A DNA stretch of 64,000 bases from an uncultured Gammaproteobacteria bacterium (GTDB lineage Bacteria; Pseudomonadota; Gammaproteobacteria; Steroidobacterales; UBA11654), in contig CACDKD010000004.1 in NCBI GenBank assembly GCA_902553145.1, forward strand, positions 1-64,000. Direction: 5' to 3'. Below are positions 34,556 through 45,511 of this stretch, one piece after another. The stretch's first letter is position 1. Every line of letters starts with the position of its first letter. The position numbers were made by a program, and so were the translations under genes. Below the pieces are notes generated by a model. The model ran no database searches. It was given only the letters and a program-made list of their open reading frames with translations, and was not told the DNA's origin.

Positions 34556-34954
34556 TCAACCGAAGAAATATTCGATCTCGATAGATGCCGTGTCTGGCCC
34601 ATCTGAACCGTGAACCGTATTTCTTTCTATGCTGTCAGCAAAATCTTTTCGAATGGTCCCTTCATCGGCTTCTTCAGGGTTCGTTGCACCCATGAGCTTG
34701 CGATTAAGATTGATTGCGTCTTGGCCTTCAAGGACCTGAACCATAACTGGTCCGGAAGTCATATAGTCAACCAAGTCATTAAAAAAAGGCCTTTCTTTGT
34801 GCACGGCATAAAATCCTTCTGCTTGTTCTTGGCTCAGATGCAACATCTTTGCCTCAACGATTCGAAGACCTGCTTTTTCAAAACGAGAATAAATCTTGCC
34901 TATGATATTCTTTTCTACACCGTCTGGTTTAATGATCGATAATGTTCTTTCCAT
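34556..34954 (-). CDS. ndk: Nucleoside diphosphate kinase
   Basis: Transfers phosphate between nucleoside di- and triphosphates. 132 residues; [37 protein letters not shown] and [17 protein letters not shown], whose His is phosphorylated. It is slightly shorter than the usual 141-143 because the C-terminus ends at EYFFG. It lies between iscA and rlmN, the conserved gammaproteobacterial order. Confidence 0.97.
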   Translation of the reverse strand: MERTLSIIKPDGVEKNIIGKIYSRFEKAGLRIVEAKMLHLSQEQAEGFYAVHKERPFFNDLVDYMTSGPVMVQVLEGQDAINLNRKLMGATNPEEADEGTIRKDFADSIERNTVHGSDGPDTASIEIEYFFG

Positions 34955-34972
34955 TGCGCTTGCCTTTATTAA

Positions 34973-35296
34973 TTAGATACTGAAGCTTTCTCCGCATCCA
35001 CATTCTCCAGTGGCATTCGGATTTGTAAACTTGAATACTTGATTAAAACCTTCCTCGATGAAGTCAATTTCCGTTCCATCAATCAATTGCAGACTCTCAT
35101 TGTCAACTACAACTGACACGTCTGAGAAAGTCATGACCTGATCGTCATTTGAGATGTCCGATGCGTAATCCAAGACATAAGAATAGCCATTGCAGCCGGT
35201 GGGCTTAATGCTGATTCTTAGGCCCTTGGCATCGGGGTTATTCGAAAGATTTGCTTTAAATCTTTTGATTGCATTGTCTGTAATTGATAGTTCCAT
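34973..35296 (-). CDS. iscA: A-type Fe-S cluster carrier (IscA/ErpA family)
   Basis: 107 residues. KGLRISIKPTGCNGYSYVL contains the first cluster-ligand Cys, and the C-terminal ATGECGCGESFSI the CGC pair. ITDNAIKRFKANLSNNPDAKG at the start is usual. It delivers Fe-S clusters to target proteins. It follows the IscU-like gene by 4 bp. IscA fits the isc context better than ErpA, but the names are hard to separate by sequence. Confidence 0.88.
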   Translation of the reverse strand: MELSITDNAIKRFKANLSNNPDAKGLRISIKPTGCNGYSYVLDYASDISNDDQVMTFSDVSVVVDNESLQLIDGTEIDFIEEGFNQVFKFTNPNATGECGCGESFSI

Positions 35297-35300
35297 AAAT

Positions 35301-35657
35301 TTAATCCTTCTTGAGATGCTTTATACATCCTTTTAAAGCATCTTCCAACAAAAAAAGACGGTCTTTCTTTGTTTTTGGAAGATCAATGCTATCTGCATAC
35401 TCATTGATATTAAGACTTTCAAGCTCTTGGATGGTTTTTTTCTGCAAATCACCGATGACGATTGATGTGATTGCAATCAAATGTGGGCAGCCATGCACAT
35501 TGTAATGCACTTCAGATTTTCCATTGGAATCCAATCGAGAAAATAGCTTCAACCACATTCCATTTGAACTCGACGTTTTCTCTTCAATGAGTCCATCTTT
35601 CATGTTTGAATCTTTCATCACATACTTGGTATCAAAAAAAGCATCTTTTTGATTCAT
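35301..35657 (-). CDS. Divergent IscU-like scaffold protein missing one Cys
   Basis: 118 residues. The position between iscS and iscA and the motif VHYNVHGCPHLIAITS (Cys57) plus ALKGCIKHL (Cys111) indicate an IscU/NifU-N-related fold. Canonical IscU has a third ligand Cys early in the chain (GAPACGD); here that region reads SSNGMWLKLFS with no Cys. A similar short variant exists in other gammaproteobacteria, from memory. It could be a sulfur or cluster adaptor rather than a full scaffold. Its start overlaps the iscS stop by 4 bp (ATGA). Confidence 0.65.
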   Translation of the reverse strand: MNQKDAFFDTKYVMKDSNMKDGLIEEKTSSSNGMWLKLFSRLDSNGKSEVHYNVHGCPHLIAITSIVIGDLQKKTIQELESLNINEYADSIDLPKTKKDRLFLLEDALKGCIKHLKKD

Positions 35658-36814
35658 TGAGAACCTCCCTTGAGTTTCCTCAGATGCAATACTGCATTAA
35701 TCAGTTCGGATGCTGCTAGCTCGGCTTGCTCAATTGATGTAGTTCTTCCAAAACTGATACGAATGGTTCCATTGATCTCATCATCGACCAAGCCCATGCT
35801 TTTTAAAACATGCGAGGGCTCATCATGATCCGAAGAACAAGCCGATCCTCTTGAGATTGCAAAATCTTCCATGGCATAAATCAAACTTTCGGAATATAAA
35901 TCCGGAAAACAGATGCTCAATATTCCTGGATAACTGTGCTCTTTCGAGCCATTGATCTTCCAATCATCCAGATTCGAGAGCTTTTTCAAAAATGAATTCT
36001 GGCATTGCGTGATGTGCTCTAAATCTTCATGCATTCTTTGTTTTGAAAGCTTATAGGCCGTTGCCATTCCAACAATTTGATGAGTTGGAAGAGTGCCTGA
36101 CCGCATCCCCCGCTCTTGACCTCCTCCGACAATGATTGATTTGACTCGACCAATGCTCTTTTTATTGATGTATAGAGCGCCAACTCCTTTAGGGCCATAA
36201 ACTTTATGGGCAGACATGGACATCAGATCAATACACATGTCGTCAACATCGATGGGTATTTTTCCAATGCTTTGGGCTGCGTCCACATGAAATACAATTT
36301 CATTCTCTCTGCAATATTTTCCAATCTTTTCAATATCATTTATGATTCCAGTCTCATTATTGACATGCATGCAACTCACAAATACGGCATCTTCGTCCAC
36401 TTGATCTGAAAGTGTTTTCAGGTCTATTCGACCTTTTTCATTGGGTTTAATAAAGCTCACTTTTGATCCCAGTGCCTCGATTGAGTCCATACACTCTATG
36501 ACTGATTTATGTTCGAGGTGAGACGTAAAAAAACTCATTGCTTGGTTTTTATATTGAAATTGATGAAAACCCACAATGGCCAAATTATTGGACTCAGTTG
36601 CCCCAGAAGTCCAGAGAATCTCATCAGGATTTGCATTGATTAGATCGGCTACCTCGGCTCTGGATCTTTCCACAATTTTGTTTGCTGCGAGTCCAAATTC
36701 ATGATCCAGGGATGAAGGATTGCCGAATGAATCCTCTTTCATTACGGCGTGCATCTTTTCAATGACCTCTGGCGCCATTGGTGTCGTAGAAGCAAAATCT
36801 AGATACGTTGTCAT
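35654..36814 (-). CDS. iscS: Cysteine desulfurase
   Basis: A PLP enzyme that frees sulfur from cysteine for Fe-S clusters and tRNA thiolation. 386 residues with YLDFASTTPMAPEVIEKM, TSGATESNNLAI, SHLEHKSVIE (His), FHVDAAQSIGKI, MSMSAHKVYGPKGVGAL (PLP Lys) and SRGSACSSDHDEP, which carries the active-site Cys. It starts 2 bp after trmJ. The IscR repressor normally between trmJ and iscS is absent. Confidence 0.95.
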   Translation of the reverse strand: MTTYLDFASTTPMAPEVIEKMHAVMKEDSFGNPSSLDHEFGLAANKIVERSRAEVADLINANPDEILWTSGATESNNLAIVGFHQFQYKNQAMSFFTSHLEHKSVIECMDSIEALGSKVSFIKPNEKGRIDLKTLSDQVDEDAVFVSCMHVNNETGIINDIEKIGKYCRENEIVFHVDAAQSIGKIPIDVDDMCIDLMSMSAHKVYGPKGVGALYINKKSIGRVKSIIVGGGQERGMRSGTLPTHQIVGMATAYKLSKQRMHEDLEHITQCQNSFLKKLSNLDDWKINGSKEHSYPGILSICFPDLYSESLIYAMEDFAISRGSACSSDHDEPSHVLKSMGLVDDEINGTIRISFGRTTSIEQAELAASELINAVLHLRKLKGGSQ

Positions 36815-36816
36815 AT

Positions 36817-37536
36817 TTACTGTTTTAACCTTGGTTTCTGATATGAAGTAAGAATCCCTCTCATGATGTTAACCTCATTGTCATCAAGTTCAGCACGATT
36901 AAACAGGGCCTTTAATCGCCTCATCAACTGCTTGGGGTTATTCGGATTGAGGAAGCCTGTCTGCAACAGAACCTCTTCCAAATGCTCATAAAATAATTCC
37001 ATTTCTTTGCCTGATGCCAACTCTCTTTGCGATTGGTCTTCGCTAAGTCCAAAAAAAGATAAATTGATCTGATAAGCAATAACCTGAACCGCCATGGCCA
37101 AATTCAAAGACGAATACATCTCTCCGGTCGGAATATAAACAAGGCGGTTGCATCGATCGATGTCGTCGTTAGACAGACCCGAGGTCTCCGGACCAAAAAC
37201 GATTGAAACTTTCTGGTTCAAACTGGTCTTAAAGATGCCCTCTGTGCTTTCATGAATTGAATCAATGGGTACGCTGATCCTTCTCTCTCTTGCGGTTGTC
37301 CCAATCACAAGGCTCGAATCTGCAACTGCCTCATCGAGTGTTTCAAATACCTTAGCATTCAGCAAAATTTCAAGCCCTCCAGAGGATCGAGCTCTCGATT
37401 CAGGATGTGGATGTTTAGTGGGTTTAACAAGAGAAAGATTCTTAAAGCCCATGGTCCCAATGGCTCTTGCAGCTGCGCCCACATTACCTGGATGAGAGGG
37501 CTCAACTAAAATAAATTCTACATTATCGTGACTCAT
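36817..37536 (-). CDS. trmJ: tRNA (Cm32/Um32) 2'-O-methyltransferase
   Basis: 239 residues of SPOUT fold. FILVEPSHPGNVGAAARAIGTMGF near the N-terminus, LVKPTKHP, VSIVFGPETSGLSNDD and PTGEMYSSLNLAMAVQVIAYQ form the knotted SAM site. A C-terminal helical extension carries NPNNPKQLMRRLKALFNRAEL. It is divergent from suhB and upstream of iscS, as in Escherichia coli apart from the missing iscR. Confidence 0.95.
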   Translation of the reverse strand: MSHDNVEFILVEPSHPGNVGAAARAIGTMGFKNLSLVKPTKHPHPESRARSSGGLEILLNAKVFETLDEAVADSSLVIGTTARERRISVPIDSIHESTEGIFKTSLNQKVSIVFGPETSGLSNDDIDRCNRLVYIPTGEMYSSLNLAMAVQVIAYQINLSFFGLSEDQSQRELASGKEMELFYEHLEEVLLQTGFLNPNNPKQLMRRLKALFNRAELDDNEVNIMRGILTSYQKPRLKQ

Positions 37537-37546
37537 AAATATGAAA

Positions 37547-37576
37547 TTGACTCAAATATTGAAAAGTTCTGATATT
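37547..37576 (+). promoter_or_regulatory. Candidate promoter for suhB
   Basis: TTGACT (37547-37552), an 18-bp spacer and GATATT (37571-37576) lie 34 bp before the suhB ATG. The -35 matches 5/6 and the -10 4/6. The intergenic region with trmJ is 74 bp, so both genes share it. Confidence 0.4.
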
Positions 37577-37610
37577 CTACACTCATTTCAGATCATATTT
37601 TTATTTAAAC

Positions 37611-38432
37611 ATGGACCAAAAAGACCAAATAGCTTTTCTAAACTCGGCAGTGAAAGCGGCTAGAAAAGCAGGCGATATTGCTCAAATTAATTTTGATCGA
37701 GTAAGCTCGAGCGATGTCAGAACAAAGGGGCACAATGAGTTCGTTACCCATGTCGATGAACAGGCTGAGAAAGCCATCATTGAGATTCTACGATCCAGAT
37801 ATCCGGAACATTCAATTTTGGGAGAGGAGCATGGATTGCAAGACAATGATTCTGAGTTTCTATGGATCATCGATCCCATTGACGGCACCACAAATTATAT
37901 CCATGGTTTTCCCGTCTACTGTGTTTCCATTGCTTTGAAGGTCAAAGATAGACTAGAAGTTGGGGTTATTTACGATCCATCGAGACAAGAATTATTTACC
38001 GCAATCAGAGGCATGGGGAGTCAATTGGATGGCCGAAAAATTAGAGTGAGCAAACATACGCAATTGCCAGGCTGCCTATTGGGCACTGGATTTCCATACA
38101 GAGATCAAAAGGATTGGTTAGAACTCTACCTTGATATCTTTACGGATTTCACAAAGATTGTGGGTGCAATCAGAAGACCCGGCTCGGCAGCATTGGATCT
38201 TGCATATGTTGCAAGTGGCAGATACGACGGTTTTTGGGAATTTGGCTTAAAACCCTGGGATGTTGCTGCAGGGGTGCTCTTGATTCAAGAGGCTGGGGGC
38301 ATTGTTCAAAATATCATTCCTGGTACAGACCCTGTTGAAAGTGGAAGTCTATTGTGTGGGAATCCAAAAATTTTTGAAGGCATGAAAGAAATTGTCAGTC
38401 AATACGACAAAAGACTGAAAGCCTTTGCCTAA
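37611..38432 (+). CDS. suhB: Inositol monophosphatase family protein SuhB
   Basis: 273 residues. The metal-binding motifs are all visible: ILGEEHG (Glu), WIIDPIDGTTNYIHGFP (DPIDGT) and LKPWDVAAGVLLIQEAGG (WDxAAG). AARKAGDIAQINF begins the domain. In gammaproteobacteria SuhB also works as a ribosomal antitermination factor with NusA; whether that applies here is inferred from orthology. It converges on secF with a 4-bp overlap. Confidence 0.95.
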   Translation: MDQKDQIAFLNSAVKAARKAGDIAQINFDRVSSSDVRTKGHNEFVTHVDEQAEKAIIEILRSRYPEHSILGEEHGLQDNDSEFLWIIDPIDGTTNYIHGFPVYCVSIALKVKDRLEVGVIYDPSRQELFTAIRGMGSQLDGRKIRVSKHTQLPGCLLGTGFPYRDQKDWLELYLDIFTDFTKIVGAIRRPGSAALDLAYVASGRYDGFWEFGLKPWDVAAGVLLIQEAGGIVQNIIPGTDPVESGSLLCGNPKIFEGMKEIVSQYDKRLKAFA

Positions 38433-39346
38433 GGCATTCCGTCATCAACCTCTTCTCGTTTAACCGGAATAAGATCAGTGGTTGAAATATCCAGATAGAA
38501 GATCGAGGTCGAGGCCACAAAGATTGAAGAGTATGTTCCAATCAAAACGCCGACAATCAGAGCAATTGAAAATCCCTCCAGTGAGGATCCACCAAATACA
38601 AATAATGACAACAACACAAGCAATGTTGTTGAACTTGTGATGATGGTTCTTTTGATCGTTTGCGTTATCGCTGAATTTAGAATATTTAGGGTCTCCGCCG
38701 TTCTCATTGATCTAAAGTTTTCTCTGATTCGATCATAAATAACAATGGTGTCATTGAGCGAATAACCAACAACCGCAAGAATAGCTGCAAGGACAGAGAG
38801 ATCAAAGGTCAGTTGGAAAAATGAAAAGATGCCCAATGTAATCATGACATCATGAATCAAAGCCAATACGGCACCGATTGAGAATTTCCACTGAAAACGA
38901 AAAACGATGTAGATCATGATCATAATCAATGCAAATATCATCGCCAAACCACCCTGTTCTGTGAGCTCTTCTCCAACTTGGGCGCTTATGTATTCTGAGC
39001 TTTTCAGCGTAACGGAATTATCAGAAGCTTGAAGCATGCCAATAACATCCTCGCCTACTTTCTTATTGGTAATTCCATCTCTCGGAGGAATTCGAACCAT
39101 GAGATCTTGGGAAGAGCCAGAGTTTTGAACAATGGCATCGTCATATCCACCTGAGCCGAGATTGCTTCGAACGTTTTCAATATTGGGTGCGTTCTCAAAG
39201 CTAATCTCAATCTGTATCCCACCAGTAAAATCAATTCCAAGATTGAGCCCCTTAGACATCAGAGAAAAAGTAGAAGCCAAGATTAAGACAATTGACATAA
39301 TTGTCGTAAATTTTCTGATGGATAAGAATTTTATGGTCTTCATCAC
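38429..39346 (-). CDS. secF: Sec translocase subunit SecF
   Basis: 305 residues, six membrane segments. GLNLGIDFTGGIQIEISF follows the first helix, a periplasmic domain spans about 45-125, and the conserved GYSLNDTIVIYDRIREN and FVFGGSSLEGFSIALIVGVLIGTYSSIFVAS lie in the C-terminal membrane half. With SecD it uses proton motive force to pull proteins across the inner membrane. It starts 5 bp after secD. Confidence 0.96.
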   Translation of the reverse strand: MMKTIKFLSIRKFTTIMSIVLILASTFSLMSKGLNLGIDFTGGIQIEISFENAPNIENVRSNLGSGGYDDAIVQNSGSSQDLMVRIPPRDGITNKKVGEDVIGMLQASDNSVTLKSSEYISAQVGEELTEQGGLAMIFALIMIMIYIVFRFQWKFSIGAVLALIHDVMITLGIFSFFQLTFDLSVLAAILAVVGYSLNDTIVIYDRIRENFRSMRTAETLNILNSAITQTIKRTIITSSTTLLVLLSLFVFGGSSLEGFSIALIVGVLIGTYSSIFVASTSIFYLDISTTDLIPVKREEVDDGMP

Positions 39347-39351
39347 AGCAA

Positions 39352-41196
39352 CTATATCCTCAGTTTTTCAATTGTCTTGCCGCCATATACTAAATTCACA
39401 ATTGCTCTAGAAGCAATGATGGCGGTGAATAAGGATGTAAGGATGCCGATTGATAGTGTTATGGCAAAGCCTTTGATTGGGCCCGTGCCAAACGTAAAAA
39501 GAACCAGTGAGGCAATCAACGTCGTAACATTGGCATCTGTAATTGTTGCAAAAGCTTTCTGATAACCCGCGCTAATGCTTGCTTGAGGTGAATTGCCGTT
39601 ATTGATTTCTTCTCTGATTCTCTCAAATATCAAGACATTTGCATCAACCGCCATTCCAACCGTTAAAACAATTCCAGCAATACCTGGCAATGTAAGCGAT
39701 GCCTGTAGCATTGAGAGAATGGCAACTATAAAAGTCAGATTGACCAATAAACCAATATTCGCAATCAGACCAAAGCCTTTGTACCACATGATCATGAAGA
39801 CGATTACCGCCATGAGCCCGTAAAGAATTGCTGCAAAACCTTTGTCAATGTTGTCTTGCCCAAGACTTGGACCAACTGTTTTTTCTTCAATCTTAAATAT
39901 AGGTGCGGCCAAAGCGCCTGCTCTGAGAAGAATTGCCAAGTCTTTTGCTTCAAATACAGTCAAACCTGTGATTTCAAACTGACTGCTGAATATGCCTCTG
40001 ATTGTGGCAATATTGATAACTTCCTTATCCAAGATGGTCTTGTTGACAAACGCTCCATCCTGCTCAGAGGTTTCTTGCCTTTGTTGGACGAATAATACAG
40101 CCATCGGTTTGTTGAGGTTCTTCTTGGTGGTTTCAAGCATTGATTTTGAACCCTTGCTGTCAAGACGTATTGAAACTGCCGGCCTGCCTTGCGAGAAGGA
40201 TTGCGATGCATCGATGAGCTGATTTCCAGTAACAATTGCTTTCTTTTTTAATAAAACAGGTGTTCCTGCTCGATCATTAAAAAGTTCACAGCCGATGGGA
40301 GCCCTGCCCTTTTCTTCTGCTTCAAAAGCATTCTCGTTTTCGCATACCAATCTAAATTCCAAGGTTGCAGTAGCGCCAAGAATCCTTTCAGCTTGAGTGG
40401 GATCTTGAACGCCTGGGAGTTGAACAACAATTCGGTCAAGACCTTGTCTCTGAATGATTGGCTCAGCAACTCCCAATTCATTGACCCGATTCCTCATGGT
40501 CAATATATTTTGTTGAATAGCAAAATCTCTTCTTTGTTTTAGTTGATCGTCTGTCATGGTAATTAATACTGCAGTCTGTGACTGCGTTGAGACATTCTCA
40601 AAAGCCAAAAGATTATCCAGCTCTCTTACAATTCTTCTGGTGGCATTGAAATCGTCAGCATTCACCAACTCAATCCTGATTGAGTTTCCTTCTTTTCTAA
40701 TGGTGCGTCTGATTCTTTGATCAATAAGCTCCTTGTTTATATCGGTGACATATTGATCCAGTCTTTGCTGAACTGCTGCATCAAGGTCGACTTGAAATTG
40801 AAAATACACACCGCCCCTCAGATCAAGACCCAAGCTCATTGGCTTCATATCCAATGCATCGATAAAACCTGGGACATTGGGTGCAAATGATAGAGCTACA
40901 GTTGAAAACCTACCGAGAAACGCTCTGACTTTATCGCTGGCTTGAATTTGATCTTCTACGTTATCAAAGCGAATCAGCACATCGCCGTCTTTGCCTTCAA
41001 TAGATTTGAATGCAGAATTATCTTCATTCAGAAATTTGTCTATGTCTTTAATCTCTTGCTCAGAAAATGTTAAACCATTTTCTTTTGCAATCATCAGTGC
41101 CGGATCTTCCCCATAGAAGTTTGGCAATGCAAAACCTATGCCAACGATTACACAAATCAAGACGAGCAGATTTTTCCATGTGGGATATTGATTCAT
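39352..41196 (-). CDS. secD: Sec translocase subunit SecD
   Basis: 614 residues. One N-terminal helix, a large periplasmic region with LGLDLRGGVYFQFQVDL, NELGVAEPIIQRQGLDRIVVQLPGVQDP and the TATLEFRLV section, then five helices with GMAVDANVLIFERIREE and FGTGPIKGFAITLSIGILTSLFTA. The length matches the E. coli protein. It is 9 bp downstream of yajC, the usual yajC-secD-secF order. Confidence 0.97.
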   Translation of the reverse strand: MNQYPTWKNLLVLICVIVGIGFALPNFYGEDPALMIAKENGLTFSEQEIKDIDKFLNEDNSAFKSIEGKDGDVLIRFDNVEDQIQASDKVRAFLGRFSTVALSFAPNVPGFIDALDMKPMSLGLDLRGGVYFQFQVDLDAAVQQRLDQYVTDINKELIDQRIRRTIRKEGNSIRIELVNADDFNATRRIVRELDNLLAFENVSTQSQTAVLITMTDDQLKQRRDFAIQQNILTMRNRVNELGVAEPIIQRQGLDRIVVQLPGVQDPTQAERILGATATLEFRLVCENENAFEAEEKGRAPIGCELFNDRAGTPVLLKKKAIVTGNQLIDASQSFSQGRPAVSIRLDSKGSKSMLETTKKNLNKPMAVLFVQQRQETSEQDGAFVNKTILDKEVINIATIRGIFSSQFEITGLTVFEAKDLAILLRAGALAAPIFKIEEKTVGPSLGQDNIDKGFAAILYGLMAVIVFMIMWYKGFGLIANIGLLVNLTFIVAILSMLQASLTLPGIAGIVLTVGMAVDANVLIFERIREEINNGNSPQASISAGYQKAFATITDANVTTLIASLVLFTFGTGPIKGFAITLSIGILTSLFTAIIASRAIVNLVYGGKTIEKLRI

Positions 41197-41205
41197 GAGA
41201 ATAAT

Positions 41206-41520
41206 TTAGCCTTTTCTGATTGTTCCTTTTGGAAGCAATGATGAGATGGTCTGTCTTTGAATTTTGATCGTGACGTTTTCTGAGATCTCAAGTTGAACAT
41301 AATTCTCATTCATCTCTTGAATTTTTCCCAAAATACCGCCAGCAGTCACCACTTCGTTGCCAACCTCAAGAGCGTTGACCATCTCTTGATGCTCTTTTTG
41401 TTTCTTGGTCTGTGGTCTGATGAGAACAAAGTAAAAGACGACAAAAATAAGTATTAGCGGAAGAAAACTCAAAAATGGGTCCCCTCCTCCAGCATTCTGT
41501 GCCCAAGCATTTTGTATCAA
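41206..41520 (-). CDS. yajC: Sec translocase accessory subunit YajC
   Basis: 104 residues: one membrane helix (LPLILIFVVFYFVLIRPQ) with the conserved RPQTKKQKEHQEMVNALEVGNEVVTAGGILGKI just after it, the YajC signature. It binds SecDF in the inner membrane. It lies 59 bp after tgt. Confidence 0.95.
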   Translation of the reverse strand: MIQNAWAQNAGGGDPFLSFLPLILIFVVFYFVLIRPQTKKQKEHQEMVNALEVGNEVVTAGGILGKIQEMNENYVQLEISENVTIKIQRQTISSLLPKGTIRKG

Positions 41521-41579
41521 AATATTTACCTTTTTAGTTAGTTCAAAATTTTTTCTGGTGCAATTATGACATATTCCAA

Positions 41580-43708
<2,129 letters not shown>

Positions 43709-43809
43709 TGATGTATTGTACTCGATTAACCCGTTCTTAAAATGATTGAATAATCGACTAGTTTTATAGACTGAATACATAACAAAAGGTATTCTTCATT
43801 TATTATTTA

Positions 43810-43891
43810 GCCGGGATGGCGGAATTGGTAGACGCGCCGGATTCAAAATCCGGTGGGGCAACCCGTGAGAGTTCGAGTCTCTCTCCCGGCA
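43810..43891 (+). tRNA. tRNA-Leu(CAA)
   Basis: The acceptor stem GCCGGGA (43810-43816) pairs with TCCCGGC (43884-43890), followed by discriminator A; CCA is not encoded. The D arm has GGCGGAATTGGTAGACGC, the anticodon stem-loop CCGGATTCAAAATCCGG with CAA, a class-II variable arm TGGGGCAACCCG and the T arm GAGAGTTCGAGTCTCTC. It reads UUG codons. The nudix gene starts 12 bp downstream, so the mature RNA must be processed from the same transcript or terminated just after it. Confidence 0.96.
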
Positions 43892-43903
43892 GAAGAAATT
43901 ATT

Positions 43904-44428
43904 ATGAAATACTGCAATCAATGTGGCAACGATTTGGAATTCAAAATTCCAAAAGGCGATAACAGAGAAAGATACGTATGCTCTGTATGCGGTTATATTC
44001 ACTATGAGAATCCAAAAATAGTCGTTGGAACCGTTCCAATGCTTGGCGACGAAGTGATGCTATGCCTAAGAGGCATCGAGCCAAGAATGAACTTTTGGAC
44101 TCTGCCAGCCGGCTTTCTTGAGAACGGTGAAAGTATGGCAGATGGTGCTAGAAGAGAGTGTGAGGAAGAGGCGCTGATTACACCCAATGTACAATCATTG
44201 ATTGCTGTCGTAGATGTTGTCCATGCCGATCAAGTCCATGTATTCTATAGAGCAACCATTGAAGACGATAGTTTTGGGGCAGGAGAAGAATCATTGGATG
44301 TGAAATTATATCGGCTCGATGAGATACCATGGGATCTGATTGCCTTTGAAACGGTTGAAATTGCTTTGAAGGCGCAAATTGAAAAAGAGGCGAATGATGA
44401 AAGTCCGATCTATCAAACAATTCAATAA
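43904..44428 (+). CDS. NUDIX hydrolase with N-terminal zinc ribbon
   Basis: 174 residues from ATG 43904; the frame is open back into the tRNA but a start there is not credible. The zinc ribbon MKYCNQCG and YVCSVCGYIHYENP supplies four Cys. The Nudix box is GFLENGESMADGARRECEEEA, ending in Ala-Leu where the usual motif has Gly. NFWTLPAGFLE gives the substrate-side loop. Relatives hydrolyse NADH, ADP-ribose or FAD; the substrate is not assigned. It is followed 15 bp on by fdxA. Confidence 0.88.
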   Translation: MKYCNQCGNDLEFKIPKGDNRERYVCSVCGYIHYENPKIVVGTVPMLGDEVMLCLRGIEPRMNFWTLPAGFLENGESMADGARRECEEEALITPNVQSLIAVVDVVHADQVHVFYRATIEDDSFGAGEESLDVKLYRLDEIPWDLIAFETVEIALKAQIEKEANDESPIYQTIQ

Positions 44429-44443
44429 CCGAGGTGAGACTGC

Positions 44444-44767
44444 ATGACATTTATAGTGGGTGAAAGTTGCATTAAATGTAAGCTCGGAGATTGTGTTGAG
44501 GTATGCCCTGTAGACTGTTTTCATGAGGGTCCAAATATGCTCGTGATCAATCCTGATGAATGCATTGATTGTGCTTTATGTGAACCTGAATGTCCTGTTG
44601 ATGCAATATTTGCAGACGATGAGATACCTGAAGGACAAGAGGCTTTTGAAGACCTTAATCGAGATTTGAGTGAGACTTGGCCTGTTATTTCCGAGCCTCC
44701 TGAACCGCCACCGGATGCGGATGAGTGGAGAGAGATCAAAGATAAAATTCAGTATTTGGAGAAGTAA
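44444..44767 (+). CDS. fdxA: 7Fe ferredoxin
   Basis: 107 residues. [18 protein letters not shown] and [16 protein letters not shown] provide the ligands of one 3Fe-4S and one 4Fe-4S cluster, the FdxA pattern in which an Asp-type spacing separates the first cluster's cysteines. The C-terminal extension [15 protein letters not shown] is usual. The electron partner is unknown. It ends 6 bp before the convergent dsbC stop. Confidence 0.95.
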   Translation: MTFIVGESCIKCKLGDCVEVCPVDCFHEGPNMLVINPDECIDCALCEPECPVDAIFADDEIPEGQEAFEDLNRDLSETWPVISEPPEPPPDADEWREIKDKIQYLEK

Positions 44768-44773
44768 TTAACT

Positions 44774-45502
44774 TTATTCATTCAATCGAACCAATAATGA
44801 CTGGGGCGGCAAATAGCCAACAATAATCTTGCCTTTATCAGTCACAATGGTTGGCGTTCCTGAAATGTTAAAGACCGATCCCAAGTTATAATGAGCCTCA
44901 ACGGGGCTGCTTGGACAAGCATCGGCATCCACTTTCTTGCCTTGTTTGGCAAGATCAAGTGAATCGGTTCTGTCTTTGCTGCACCAAACAGCATCGGCTT
45001 TTTCCCAACTCTCTGTATTTGGGCCCGTTCTTGGAAAAGAGAGATACCTGACTCTAATGCCCAAATCTAAATAATCATCGATTTGCTGATGAAATTTTCT
45101 ACAATAACCGCAATCGATGTCGGTAAAAATTGTGACGGTGTGTTTGATTTGATCGGGCTCATAAATAATCATTGTATTCTCATCCATGCCTTGCATCACA
45201 TCGAGCCTTCCAAGAATTCGCTTTTCCTCAGTGATATTTACACTGTTTTGGAGATCAAATATTTCACCGCGAATTAAGAATTTGCCATCTTTTGAGATAT
45301 AAATCACCTCTGATCCGATGCTCACTGCATAGAGACCATCCACCAATGAATCATCCAGAACATAATCGTTTGCACCGGGAAATACTTCTAGCAGTGCTTG
45401 CAGGACGAGATCGATCTCTTTGAGACTGTCTTGTTCATCATTTGATAAAACCGGAGTTGAAAAAAACAGCAAGCACAGCGTTACAATTTGGAAAATTTGC
45501 AT
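44774..45502 (-). CDS. dsbC: Thiol:disulfide interchange protein DsbC
   Basis: 242 residues, periplasmic. The signal peptide is MQIFQIVTLCLLFFSTPVLS. A dimerisation domain follows, with DSLVDGLYAVSIGSEVIYISKDGKFL, then a thioredoxin domain with TDIDCGYCRKFHQQI (CGYC active site) and GTPTIVTDKGKIIVGYLPP (cis-Pro). It isomerises wrong disulfides in exported proteins. It lies 9 bp after xerD, the common xerD-dsbC pair. Confidence 0.93.
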   Translation of the reverse strand: MQIFQIVTLCLLFFSTPVLSNDEQDSLKEIDLVLQALLEVFPGANDYVLDDSLVDGLYAVSIGSEVIYISKDGKFLIRGEIFDLQNSVNITEEKRILGRLDVMQGMDENTMIIYEPDQIKHTVTIFTDIDCGYCRKFHQQIDDYLDLGIRVRYLSFPRTGPNTESWEKADAVWCSKDRTDSLDLAKQGKKVDADACPSSPVEAHYNLGSVFNISGTPTIVTDKGKIIVGYLPPQSLLVRLNE

Positions 45503-45511
45503 CTGACTATT

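Noticed and set aside
41521-41579. Possible preQ1 riboswitch near tgt/queA
   Set aside because: Neither the short gap between tgt and yajC nor the 101 bp before queA shows the C-rich stem and A-rich tail of a preQ1 aptamer.
43853-43903. Earlier start of the nudix frame inside tRNA-Leu
   Set aside because: It would translate the tRNA; the ATG at 43904 starts exactly at the zinc ribbon.
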